In this document: positions 57,460 to 64,000 of the stretch, piece by piece
Position numbering within the stretch: position 1 is the stretch's first letter
Layout of the letters: every line of letters begins with the position of its first letter
NCBI RefSeq assembly: GCF_016595415.1
Contig: NZ_JAENIO010000007.1
Span: 1-64,000 of the forward strand
Reading direction: 5' to 3'
DNA length: 64,000 nucleotides
Origin: Roseibacillus ishigakijimensis
Lineage (GTDB): Bacteria > Verrucomicrobiota > Verrucomicrobiia > Verrucomicrobiales > Akkermansiaceae
Translations under genes and position numbers: made by a program
Notes under the pieces: model-generated
Seen by the model: only the letters and a program-made list of their open reading frames with translations
What the model was told of the DNA's origin: nothing
Databases searched by the model: none

Positions 57460-58047
57460 ATGCTGATTGTCTTTGAAGGAATTGATGGCACGGGCAAGTC
57501 CACCCAAGTGGCTTTGTTGGCCGAGGCCTTGCAAGAGCGAGGTTACGAGGTGGTGTCGTCCCGGGAGCCCTCCGATGGCCCCTTTGGGAAAAAATTGCGC
57601 GATTCCATGGTGACAGGCCGCTTGGGGCCGGAGGAAGAGTTGGCGCTTTTTCATGAGGACAGGCGCGACCATGTCGAGCACGTCATTTTGCCAGCCTTGG
57701 AAGCGGGAAAGGTGGTCCTGTTGGATCGGTATTATTTTTCGACCATGGCCTACCAAGGGGCACGGGGCTTTGATCCGCAGGAAATCCGGCGGCAGAATGA
57801 AGACTTCGCTCCGGTGCCGGATGCGGTTTTGCTGCTGGAGTTGCCCGTCGAGGCGGCTTTGCAGCGGATTGGAATCCGGGATGGAGAGGGCAATGCTTTT
57901 GAGAAGAGCGAAACCCTTTCGGCCTGCGCCCGTATTTTTTCGGATTTGCAGGAGGATTGGGTTCATCGCTTTGATGCCTCCCAATCTCCTTCCGAGCTCC
58001 ATCAGTCCGTGCTGCAGGCGGTGCTGACCTTGCTTCCCGATTCTTGA
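57460..58047 (+). CDS. tmk: Thymidylate kinase
   Basis: 195 residues from the ATG at 57460 (MLIVFEGIDGTGKSTQVALL); a TTG nine bases earlier is also in frame. Converts dTMP to dTDP with ATP. P-loop 'FEGIDGTGKSTQ', nucleoside-binding 'SSREPSDGPFGKKLR', the DRY-type motif 'VVLLDRYYFSTMAYQGARGF' and LID-like 'RIGIRDGEGNAFEKSETL' are visible. Normal length. It sits just after the terminator of the P460 gene and is followed two bases later by an unknown gene that is likely co-transcribed. Confidence 0.92.
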   Translation: MLIVFEGIDGTGKSTQVALLAEALQERGYEVVSSREPSDGPFGKKLRDSMVTGRLGPEEELALFHEDRRDHVEHVILPALEAGKVVLLDRYYFSTMAYQGARGFDPQEIRRQNEDFAPVPDAVLLLELPVEAALQRIGIRDGEGNAFEKSETLSACARIFSDLQEDWVHRFDASQSPSELHQSVLQAVLTLLPDS

Positions 58048-58049
58048 TC

Positions 58050-58481
58050 ATGACCTCGCTCGATCGCTTTCTCACTGCTGTTCTGCGGCTGGCTGCCGGG
58101 CGCACTTTGCTGGCCCGCTACCGCTTGGGACTGGGTTTGCTCTATCGTAAATACACTCACATTCGTCGGCGTATCCGCAGTCGCCATCTGCCGACGACGG
58201 GATTTCGTGATGACCTTTGGAAAAACGGGCAGGAGGGTGAGATGTATCGCCATCTTTATTTCCACATGGGTTGCTATCTTCTCGGCCCTCCGGGCTGGCT
58301 GGTCTCCTGGTTCATTGGATTGACGGACATCAGGCAGGCGGCCTCCGGGCGCAAGGAGTCCGAGACCGAGGTGCGGGACAACATCGCTGGCCGGGAGTGC
58401 GGGCGAATTCTCGTGGCCTACATGGGCCGGCGCATTGAGGAAAAAACCGCGCGTGACCGGCTGCGGCGGGTGCTCAGCTGA
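58050..58481 (+). CDS. Unknown small basic protein
   Basis: 143 residues from the ATG at 58050, two bases after the tmk stop, so probably translated from the same mRNA. The sequence is rich in Arg and Leu ('LTAVLRLAAGRTLLARYRLG', 'KYTHIRRRIRSRHLP'), has one weakly hydrophobic stretch ('CYLLGPPGWLVSWFIGL', about 75-92) that may be membrane-associated, and ends 'EEKTARDRLRRVLS'. I recognise no family. Its last eight bases overlap the convergent gene at 58474-58974. Confidence 0.6.
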   Translation: MTSLDRFLTAVLRLAAGRTLLARYRLGLGLLYRKYTHIRRRIRSRHLPTTGFRDDLWKNGQEGEMYRHLYFHMGCYLLGPPGWLVSWFIGLTDIRQAASGRKESETEVRDNIAGRECGRILVAYMGRRIEEKTARDRLRRVLS

Positions 58482-58974
58482 AGTCGATTTTGCGCTTGGT
58501 GACGGTGAAGCGGTTGCCAGCCCCACGATGGAGAGTGAAGGTCTCGCGGGTGGCGAGCTTGCGCTTGCTGGAGCCATATTCGACCTTGGCGCTCACGCTC
58601 ATGCCATTGTTGCGGAGCTCAAGAAGGCGGAAAACCGGTTCGCGCCGGAGGCGGAAAAAGCAGTGGAAGGGGACATCACGATGGTCGGCATTCCAGAGAA
58701 GGAGGGCGGGGGGAAAGTCGGGCAATTCGGCAAGGGCGACGAAGACCTCGCGGGCGAGCCCTTCGCCATGATCGCGCCGGACCTTGGCCGCTTCGCGCTT
58801 GATAAAGAGTTCCTCCAAGTAGGCGGCGAGGGGATTGCGGCGCATGTCTTCGATTTCGGCAATCATTTCGCGCTGATGGAGGGCACAGCTTTCCTGGAGC
58901 TCGGCGCGGGAGATTTCGCCCGCCTCGAATTGGCGGAAAAGGACCTGGGGAGGGGGCGGGACATTGACTTTCAT
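58474..58974 (-). CDS. Unknown cytoplasmic protein
   Basis: 166 residues (MKVNVPPPPQVLFRQFEAGE). Helical N-terminal half ('CALHQREMIAEIEDMRRNPL', 'AAYLEELFIKREAAKVRRDH') and a beta-rich C-terminal half ('VFRLLELRNNGMSVSAKVEY', 'TFTLHRGAGNRFTVTKRKID'). No signal peptide or membrane helix. I recognise no family; it has normal codon use and a clean start, so it is likely real. Convergent with the unknown gene at 58050 (8-base overlap of the ends). The 400 bases upstream of it hold no gene. Confidence 0.7.
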   Translation of the reverse strand: MKVNVPPPPQVLFRQFEAGEISRAELQESCALHQREMIAEIEDMRRNPLAAYLEELFIKREAAKVRRDHGEGLAREVFVALAELPDFPPALLLWNADHRDVPFHCFFRLRREPVFRLLELRNNGMSVSAKVEYGSSKRKLATRETFTLHRGAGNRFTVTKRKIDFS

Positions 58975-59375
58975 CGCCGTCTACTCTGCCTCACCTGCCG
59001 GGGGGCTCCAGTAGTTTATGAAGATTTGTAGCAGAGGCAGGGCGCACTCGCTTCGGGCACTCGGATTGGAACGACCAAGAAAGTGAGTAGTTGAGCACTC
59101 TTCCAGCGGGCATCAGGAGGCCTTTGTGCTCTCCCCCTCATGCGCCATTACACGGGCACGAAACAATCCTGCAAGGTTGCGGGAGGCCACCAAACCGTCC
59201 TGCAGGGAATCGCGAAGCCCTCAGTATTCTCAAAAAACAAAAGCAATTCAGCCTGAGAGAAAGCCAACAGATTACCGACTAAGAAAGAACTGCGCGCCTT
59301 CATTTTTGCGGCTTCTGAGCCTCTTTGCGGCCGAAACGATCCTTCCTCCACGCCTGTCTTCAGGTTCTTTGCCTC
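58975..59375. other. Intergenic stretch without a recognisable gene
   Basis: About 400 bases between the unknown gene at 58474-58974 and the end of recQ. It should hold the promoter of the unknown gene. I see no tRNA, no convincing short gene and no terminator for the minus-strand genes. The part at about 59285-59345 (the sequence around cttcatttttgcggcttctg) resembles short dispersed intergenic repeats found in many bacterial genomes, but this cannot be confirmed from one copy. Confidence 0.5.
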
Positions 59376-61448
59376 TCACGTGCGATTCATCTCCCGGATG
59401 ATGGCGAGGAATTGCTCGCCGTATTGCTGGGCTTTGCTCGGGCCGATGCCCGGGATTTGCAGGGCTTCTTCGATGGTCTGGGGCAGGACGCGGGCAAAGC
59501 CTTCGAGGGCCCGGTTGCTGAAGATCATGTAGGGCGGGCATCCCTCCTCCTTGCTCAAGCGGGTGCGGAGGTCGGCGAGGCGGGAGTAGATCCGGGAGTC
59601 GAAGGGGCCTTCCTCCCTTTCTGCCGCGGCCTTGCGTTCCGGCCAGACCAAGCGGGTTTTGCGCTTGCCCATCATCACTTGGTGGCCCCGATCAGTCAGA
59701 ATGAGGAGGGGGTAGTCGCCTTTGCGGATGGTCTGCACCAGACCGGCGTCGGCGAGGGCGGGGAAAAGTTCATTGAGAAAGGCGGCTCCTTCTTCTTTGA
59801 GGAGGCCATAGGTGGAGAGCCGGTTGAGACCGGCATTCATGATTTCCTGGCTTTGGCTGCCGGTGAGCATGAGGATAATTTTTCCGCGCCCAAAGCGGGG
59901 TTGCCAGGTGCGGCCAAGGCGCTCACTCATCCGGGCGACGCCACTGAGGGCCTTGCGCACGATGAGCAGTTCGGCCTCGTTGAGGTCGCGCCTTTTCCCG
60001 CTTTGTCCACTGCGGCAGACATCGCAAGTGCCGCATTCCTGCCCTTCTTCCCCAAAGTAGTCGAGGATCCACTCTTGGCGGCAGCCTGCGGATTCGCAAA
60101 GTGTGATCATGGCCTCCAGCTTTTGCCGGTCGCGACGCTCCTTCTCGAGCATGGCGCCCTCGTCCAGCTCCAGCGGGCTTCCGGGTTTCAGCAGGCGGGT
60201 GCCGCGCAGGCGCTGCCCGGGCACCTCGAAGCGCTGCACGTAGCCGGCCTTGACCAATAGGGAGAGGGCGCTACCCACCGCCATGCCATTGGAGACCCCG
60301 ATCTCGTCGCGCATCTCGTCGAGGCTGCGGTGGACTTCCTGGTTGCCATCCGCAGTGGAACAGAGCCATTGATAGAGGTCGCGCACCACCCCGGGGCCGG
60401 GGTTGACTCCTTCGAGGAAAAACTCCTGGGTGCGGGTGTCGGCAAAGTTCCACAGCAGCTCGCACCAGGCGGCTTCGCCATCGCGTCCGGCCCGGCCTGC
60501 CTCCTGGTAAAAAGCTTCCACACTGCCGGGAACCTCAAAGTGGGCCACGAAGCGGACATCGCTGCGGTCGATGCCCATGCCGAAGGCGTTTGTGGCAACC
60601 GCGATGTCTTTTTTGCGGGAGATGAAGCTGTTTTGCACCCGGTCCCGTTCCTGATCAGTCATCCCCCCGTGGTAAGCGGCCACTTTCACTCCCCAACTGG
60701 CCAAGGTTTCGCTCACTTCGTCCACCTTTTTGCGCGTTGCGCAGTAGACGATACCGGTTTTGTATTCCGCGATGATCTCTTGCAGGCGTTTGTATTTTTC
60801 CGCCTTCTTGGAAACTGGGGTGATGTTGAAGCTGAGGTTGGGGCGGGCAAATCCGGTGATGGTCTCGAAAGGCTCCTGGAGAGCGAGGACCTGCAGGATA
60901 TCCTTGCGCACCACTGGCGTGGCGGTGGCAGTGAAGGCCACGCACTGGGGATTGCCCAGATCGCGGCGGGCCTGCCCCAAGCGGAGGTAGTCGGGGCGGA
61001 AATCGTGACCCCACTGGCTCAGGCAGTGCGCTTCGTCAATGGCGAGGAGGGCAATCCCGGTTTGCGAAATCGCGGAAGTGAAGCTGCCCGCGCGGAAGCG
61101 TTCGGGCGCGACGTAGAGAAGCTTGATTTCTCCGGCGCGCACCTGGTCCAAAATTTGCCGCTGCTCGTCCCAGCTTTGGGTGGAGTTGATGACCGCCGCC
61201 GCCACCCCCCGCGCTTGCAGGGCATCGACCTGATCTTTCATCAGGGCGATGAGGGGCGAGACCACCAGGGTGACGCCCTCTTTGACCAGCCCGGGCAGCT
61301 GGTAGCAGAGGCTCTTGCCGCCGCCCGTGGGCATGACGGCGAGGCCGTCGCGCCCGGAGAGGATGTGTTTCACGATAGCCTCTTGGCCGCTGAGGAATTC
61401 CTCAAAGCCAAAGACATCGCGGAGAACTTCGCGGGCGCGGGTGATCAC
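59376..61448 (-). CDS. recQ: ATP-dependent DNA helicase RecQ
   Basis: 690 residues with a probable GTG start at 61448 (then ITRAREVLRDVFGF); the frame is open upstream, but that part overlaps the next gene and looks non-coding. 3'-5' helicase of recombinational repair. Motif I 'LAVMPTGGGKSLCYQLPGL', Ia 'TLVVSPLIALMKDQVDALQ', II 'LLAIDEAHCLSQWGHDFRP', III 'AFTATATP', V/VI 'IAVATNAFGMGIDRSDVRFV' and 'FYQEAGRAGRDGE'. The zinc-binding site is complete ('CESAGCRQEW', 'CGTCDVC'), followed by RQC and a C-terminal HRDC domain ('IFSNRALEGFARVLPQTIEE', 'LQIPGIGPSKAQQYGEQFL'). Confidence 0.93.
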   Translation of the reverse strand: MITRAREVLRDVFGFEEFLSGQEAIVKHILSGRDGLAVMPTGGGKSLCYQLPGLVKEGVTLVVSPLIALMKDQVDALQARGVAAAVINSTQSWDEQRQILDQVRAGEIKLLYVAPERFRAGSFTSAISQTGIALLAIDEAHCLSQWGHDFRPDYLRLGQARRDLGNPQCVAFTATATPVVRKDILQVLALQEPFETITGFARPNLSFNITPVSKKAEKYKRLQEIIAEYKTGIVYCATRKKVDEVSETLASWGVKVAAYHGGMTDQERDRVQNSFISRKKDIAVATNAFGMGIDRSDVRFVAHFEVPGSVEAFYQEAGRAGRDGEAAWCELLWNFADTRTQEFFLEGVNPGPGVVRDLYQWLCSTADGNQEVHRSLDEMRDEIGVSNGMAVGSALSLLVKAGYVQRFEVPGQRLRGTRLLKPGSPLELDEGAMLEKERRDRQKLEAMITLCESAGCRQEWILDYFGEEGQECGTCDVCRSGQSGKRRDLNEAELLIVRKALSGVARMSERLGRTWQPRFGRGKIILMLTGSQSQEIMNAGLNRLSTYGLLKEEGAAFLNELFPALADAGLVQTIRKGDYPLLILTDRGHQVMMGKRKTRLVWPERKAAAEREEGPFDSRIYSRLADLRTRLSKEEGCPPYMIFSNRALEGFARVLPQTIEEALQIPGIGPSKAQQYGEQFLAIIREMNRT

Positions 61449-61515
61449 GGCGCTATCTGAAGGGAGGATGGCGGCTAAGGCAATACTGAACTGTTCAGAA
61501 AGACGCTGCCAGTTC

Positions 61516-62658
61516 CTAGGAATTGGCCGCGAGTTGTTGCACCGCCAGCAAGCCTGCATCCTCTTCGGCGGCTCCTTCTTCAAATTCGAGCCGGAGGTGC
61601 AGTCCATTGTGGCTGGGGACCAGGCTGAGATGGCCTCCTGCGGAAGCGACTTGCAGGCAGGCACCGAGCAGGCTAGCGAGCACGGGAGTGCCTTCGGGAT
61701 CGGAAGCGAGAAGAAGTTGACCATCCTTCAAGGGCACACCGGAGAAGCGGAAGTCAACAATATCCCCGTCCGGGATGACGTCGCAGGCTCCATCCGGAAG
61801 GCGGGCAATCAGTTGCGAGAAAGCGAGCATGAGAGGACGCAGGGTCTCGGCCAGCTGGGGCGCGGGGCCGGGCCAATTGCCCTTCCGGTCACCAGTTTCC
61901 ACGCTCAGTCCCGTGCACCCTACCGCCGCCGCTTCGATCGCGGCCGTGGGGGGAGTGGGGCGGGACCAATCGAGTTCGCTGCGGCCGGCGAGATTCTCGC
62001 TGGTCTCCCGGTAGACGGCTTGGAAGAAGTCCTTCATGGCCAGATAACGGCCGGTCCAGTCGACGGGCTCGCCATCGCCGAGGCCTTGCCAGCCCAGCAT
62101 GCCGAGGAAGACGGTCGTGCCACTGGAGTAGGCAGGCGGCACGCTCTCCGCATTCGCGGCCTGATTGAATGCCAATCCGGTGACCCGCTGGTTGAAGATC
62201 AGTTGATCGATGTCCAGAGTGCCGGAAGTCCGCTGCACGGCTTGTTCTTTGCGCAGCAGGAAGAGCTCCATGGCCCGACGGAGGGTGATTTCCAGCTCGG
62301 GGACGTCCCAGGGCTTGGTGACGTAGCGGTAAATGCCGCCTTCGTTCACTCCTGCCACGGCGGCATCCAGCTCCGCGTAAGCGGTCGAAAGAATGCGCAC
62401 GACATCATTGTTCATTTCGGCCACTTTGGCCAGAAACTGCACCCCGGTCTGCCGGGGCATTTTCTGATCGGTGACGATCACTCCGATCTCATCCTGACGT
62501 TCCTTGAAGATTTCGAACCCTTCGGCTCCATCTCCGGCCAGAAGAATTTTGAACTCGCCACCGAAAAGGCGCGAGAAAGCTCGTTGGGTCTTCTCCTCGT
62601 CATCCACGAAAAGGACGTAGTAGTCTTTCAACGAAGAGGTGGCATTGGTTTCACTCAT
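61516..62658 (-). CDS. Response regulator with unrecognised C-terminal domain
   Basis: 380 residues; its ATG overlaps the stop of the upstream kinase gene by four bases. Receiver (about 12-135): 'YVLFVDDEEKTQRAFSRLFG', phosphoacceptor Asp in 'IGVIVTDQKMPRQTGVQFLA', 'YRYVTKPWDVPELEITLRRA', typical of RpfG-type receivers. The remaining 240 residues hold no HD-GYP, GGDEF or DNA-binding domain. The last 60 ('GTPVLASLLGACLQVASAGG', 'HLSLVPSHNGLHLRLEFEEG') recall the end of an HATPase fold, so this may be a degenerate kinase-like output domain (inference). Partner of the receiver-kinase gene beside it. Confidence 0.85.
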   Translation of the reverse strand: MSETNATSSLKDYYVLFVDDEEKTQRAFSRLFGGEFKILLAGDGAEGFEIFKERQDEIGVIVTDQKMPRQTGVQFLAKVAEMNNDVVRILSTAYAELDAAVAGVNEGGIYRYVTKPWDVPELEITLRRAMELFLLRKEQAVQRTSGTLDIDQLIFNQRVTGLAFNQAANAESVPPAYSSGTTVFLGMLGWQGLGDGEPVDWTGRYLAMKDFFQAVYRETSENLAGRSELDWSRPTPPTAAIEAAAVGCTGLSVETGDRKGNWPGPAPQLAETLRPLMLAFSQLIARLPDGACDVIPDGDIVDFRFSGVPLKDGQLLLASDPEGTPVLASLLGACLQVASAGGHLSLVPSHNGLHLRLEFEEGAAEEDAGLLAVQQLAANS

Positions 62659-64000
62659 GATTTTTCCGAATCAATTTTTACTTTTTGGACTGTGTTTGCT
62701 GGCTGGTCGGCTTCGTCGTCTTCCGGAATGACTGGAAATTTTAACGTGAACCGGGTCCCCTTGTTCACTTCGCTCTCAATTTCGATAGTCACTCCGTGTT
62801 GTTCGAGAATGCGGTAACAGATGCTTAACCCAAGACCCATTCCTTGGCCAATATCTTTACTGCTATAAAAGGGATCAAAGATTTGCTTCTGATTCTCCGG
62901 AGAAATTCCACAGCCGTTGTCTTCAAAGTGAAGGGAGTGAGAATCAGCGAGTTCGGTGAATGAGACGCGGATGCGGCCGTCCTGATTTTCCCGATTTATT
63001 TCCCGGAGAGCATCGAGAGAATTTTGCAGGAAATTGATGAAAACCTGGCAAAGTTGGTTGGAGTTCCCGTTAACGTGGATGTGATCAGGCACTTGGGCGG
63101 AGAAGTCGATTTGGGTGAGCCGATTGCCGAGGAGCCGCGAGCTGGCCGCGACCACTTCGGCCAGATTGATGTCTGAGAATTGCATCTTATCCTTCACCGC
63201 GAAGCTTCTCAAGTCTTTCACAATCTGCACGACACGCTCGAGTCCCTCCTCGACGTCACTGGTAATTTCATTGAAATCCTCGCGCTCCTCCTCGGGGAGC
63301 ATTTTGGCGAAACTGCGCAGAGCGTAGAGGTTCGTTTTGGCGTAGTTCAGGGGGTTGTTGATTTCGTGGATGATGCCCGCGCTCATCTGGCCGAGGGAAG
63401 AAAGCTTCTCCGCCTGCACCAACATGGATTCCGATTCCTTCAGTTCGGCGAGGGCTGCCCCCAATTCCTGTGACTTCTGCACCACTTCTCGCTCGTAGCG
63501 GCCCGCGTTTAGGAGGTGGCCGATGCGTAGTTTCAACTCGGTGGGGGCAAAGGGCTTGGTCAAGAAGTCGTTCGCTCCCGCTCCGAGAGCTTCAATCTTG
63601 GAGCGTTCATCAATGCGCGCGGTGAGCATGATGACGGGAACGCGTTCGAGCCCGGGGGTCTGCCGCACTTGCCGACAGACCTCGAGGCCATCCTTCTCCG
63701 GCATCATCCAATCGAGGAGGATCAGCTCGGGCTGATGGTGGGTGGCCATTTGAATGGCCTGCTCGCCGTCGGAAGCTACCAGAATCTGGTAGTCCGGGAG
63801 CTGGGAGATGATGAGCTGCCGCACATCAGGTTCGTCTTCCGCGATAAGGATAACGGGGGCGGACTCGCTGTCAGGCTTGGTCTCCGGGAGGGCGGGCAGG
63901 AGCCCCGGGACCATCCGCTCTTCGACATAATAGGTAGCGGCGAATTCGGCTTTCCGATCAATTTTTTCGAGGGGGCTTAAATCCTTGAGATTGCGGACGG
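62655..64000 (-). CDS. Receiver-histidine kinase, 5' end beyond the window
   Basis: The reading frame is open from 62655 to the right edge, so the gene is partial. A Met at 63914 looks like a start, but the upstream codons read as protein ('LKDLSPLEKIDRKAEFAATY', 'YVEERMVPGLLPALP'), which suggests a longer product with more N-terminal domains. Visible parts: receiver with 'VILIAEDEPDVRQLI', Asp in 'LILLDWMMPEKDG', 'DFLTKPFAPTELKLRIGHLL'; a coiled linker; HisKA with 'SAGIIHEINNPLNYAKTNL'; HATPase_c with 'VFINFLQNSLDALREINREN', 'FEDNGCGISPENQKQIFDPF' and 'GMGLGLSICYRILEQHG'. Co-translated with the response regulator at 61516-62658. Confidence 0.88.
   Translation of the reverse strand, partial: VRNLKDLSPLEKIDRKAEFAATYYVEERMVPGLLPALPETKPDSESAPVILIAEDEPDVRQLIISQLPDYQILVASDGEQAIQMATHHQPELILLDWMMPEKDGLEVCRQVRQTPGLERVPVIMLTARIDERSKIEALGAGANDFLTKPFAPTELKLRIGHLLNAGRYEREVVQKSQELGAALAELKESESMLVQAEKLSSLGQMSAGIIHEINNPLNYAKTNLYALRSFAKMLPEEEREDFNEITSDVEEGLERVVQIVKDLRSFAVKDKMQFSDINLAEVVAASSRLLGNRLTQIDFSAQVPDHIHVNGNSNQLCQVFINFLQNSLDALREINRENQDGRIRVSFTELADSHSLHFEDNGCGISPENQKQIFDPFYSSKDIGQGMGLGLSICYRILEQHGVTIEIESEVNKGTRFTLKFPVIPEDDEADQPANTVQKVKIDSEKS

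Noticed and set aside
61449-61724. Upstream extension of recQ by 92 codons
   Set aside because: It overlaps the response regulator gene on the same strand and has no helicase-like sequence.
1-64000. tRNA, rRNA, CRISPR array, complete insertion sequence or prophage
   Set aside because: Intergenic regions were read for cloverleaf arms, regularly spaced repeats, transposase motifs and phage genes; none was found.

Overview
The window reads as ordinary chromosome of a member of Verrucomicrobiota, probably Verrucomicrobiales. The evidence is a set of type IV-like pseudopilins of the Verru_Chthon cassette kind, a Planctomycete/Verrucomicrobia locus of DUF1549/DUF1553, DUF1501, 'PVC' dehydrogenase and ThuA-like genes, PEP-CTERM surface proteins, large secreted sulfatases with thrombospondin type 3 repeats, and a short Fur-SufC-SufB-SufD operon. 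Most of the DNA is GC-rich; about 16.3-21.8 kb is visibly more AT-rich. I saw no rRNA, tRNA, CRISPR array or intact insertion sequence.

Layout. 0-9.5 kb: a small DUF6714-like gene, a small membrane protein, then a minus-strand operon (7186-9507 first, 1139-2014 last) for a periplasmic cytochrome/copper-linked oxidation system. 9.6-12.1 kb: pseudopilin genes in the order D-B-C, ending in a clear terminator. 12.2-16.1 kb: galE, a DsbD-alpha-like secreted protein, a rhomboid protease and an isolated nuoB-nuoC pair. 16.4-21.8 kb: two translationally coupled secreted proteins that share an N-terminal domain, the second a sulfatase. 21.9-36.9 kb: SLC13-type permease, PEP-CTERM protein, RNase PH, hybrid histidine kinase, ABC exporter, PhyH-like dioxygenase, beta-helix PEP-CTERM protein, MgtE, a ribosome-hibernation-like protein, a TPR protein, an unknown secreted protein and an N-acetylmuramoyl-L-alanine amidase.

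37-46.4 kb: a NarL/LuxR-type two-component pair with a discoidin-like extracellular sensor, divergent from a 1429-residue sulfatase followed by two secreted paralogues that carry different C-terminal modules; a strong terminator closes this group. 46.5-51.4 kb: a tightly coupled operon of a secreted TPR/ankyrin protein, a histidine kinase and an OmpR-type regulator. 51.5-56 kb: the suf operon, with a decayed nucleotidyltransferase gene pair lying between sufB and sufD. 56-64 kb: a double cytochrome P460 lipoprotein, thymidylate kinase, two unknown genes, RecQ, a response regulator and a receiver-kinase gene that runs off the right edge.

The most interesting themes are secreted domains re-used with different C-terminal modules (44.05-46.37 kb and 16.36-21.83 kb), the broken nucleotidyltransferase cassette inside the suf operon, the copper-for-heme architecture of the PVC dehydrogenase fusion, and the signalling operon led by an ankyrin protein. 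All family names come from recognition of sequence motifs by eye; no database search was run.
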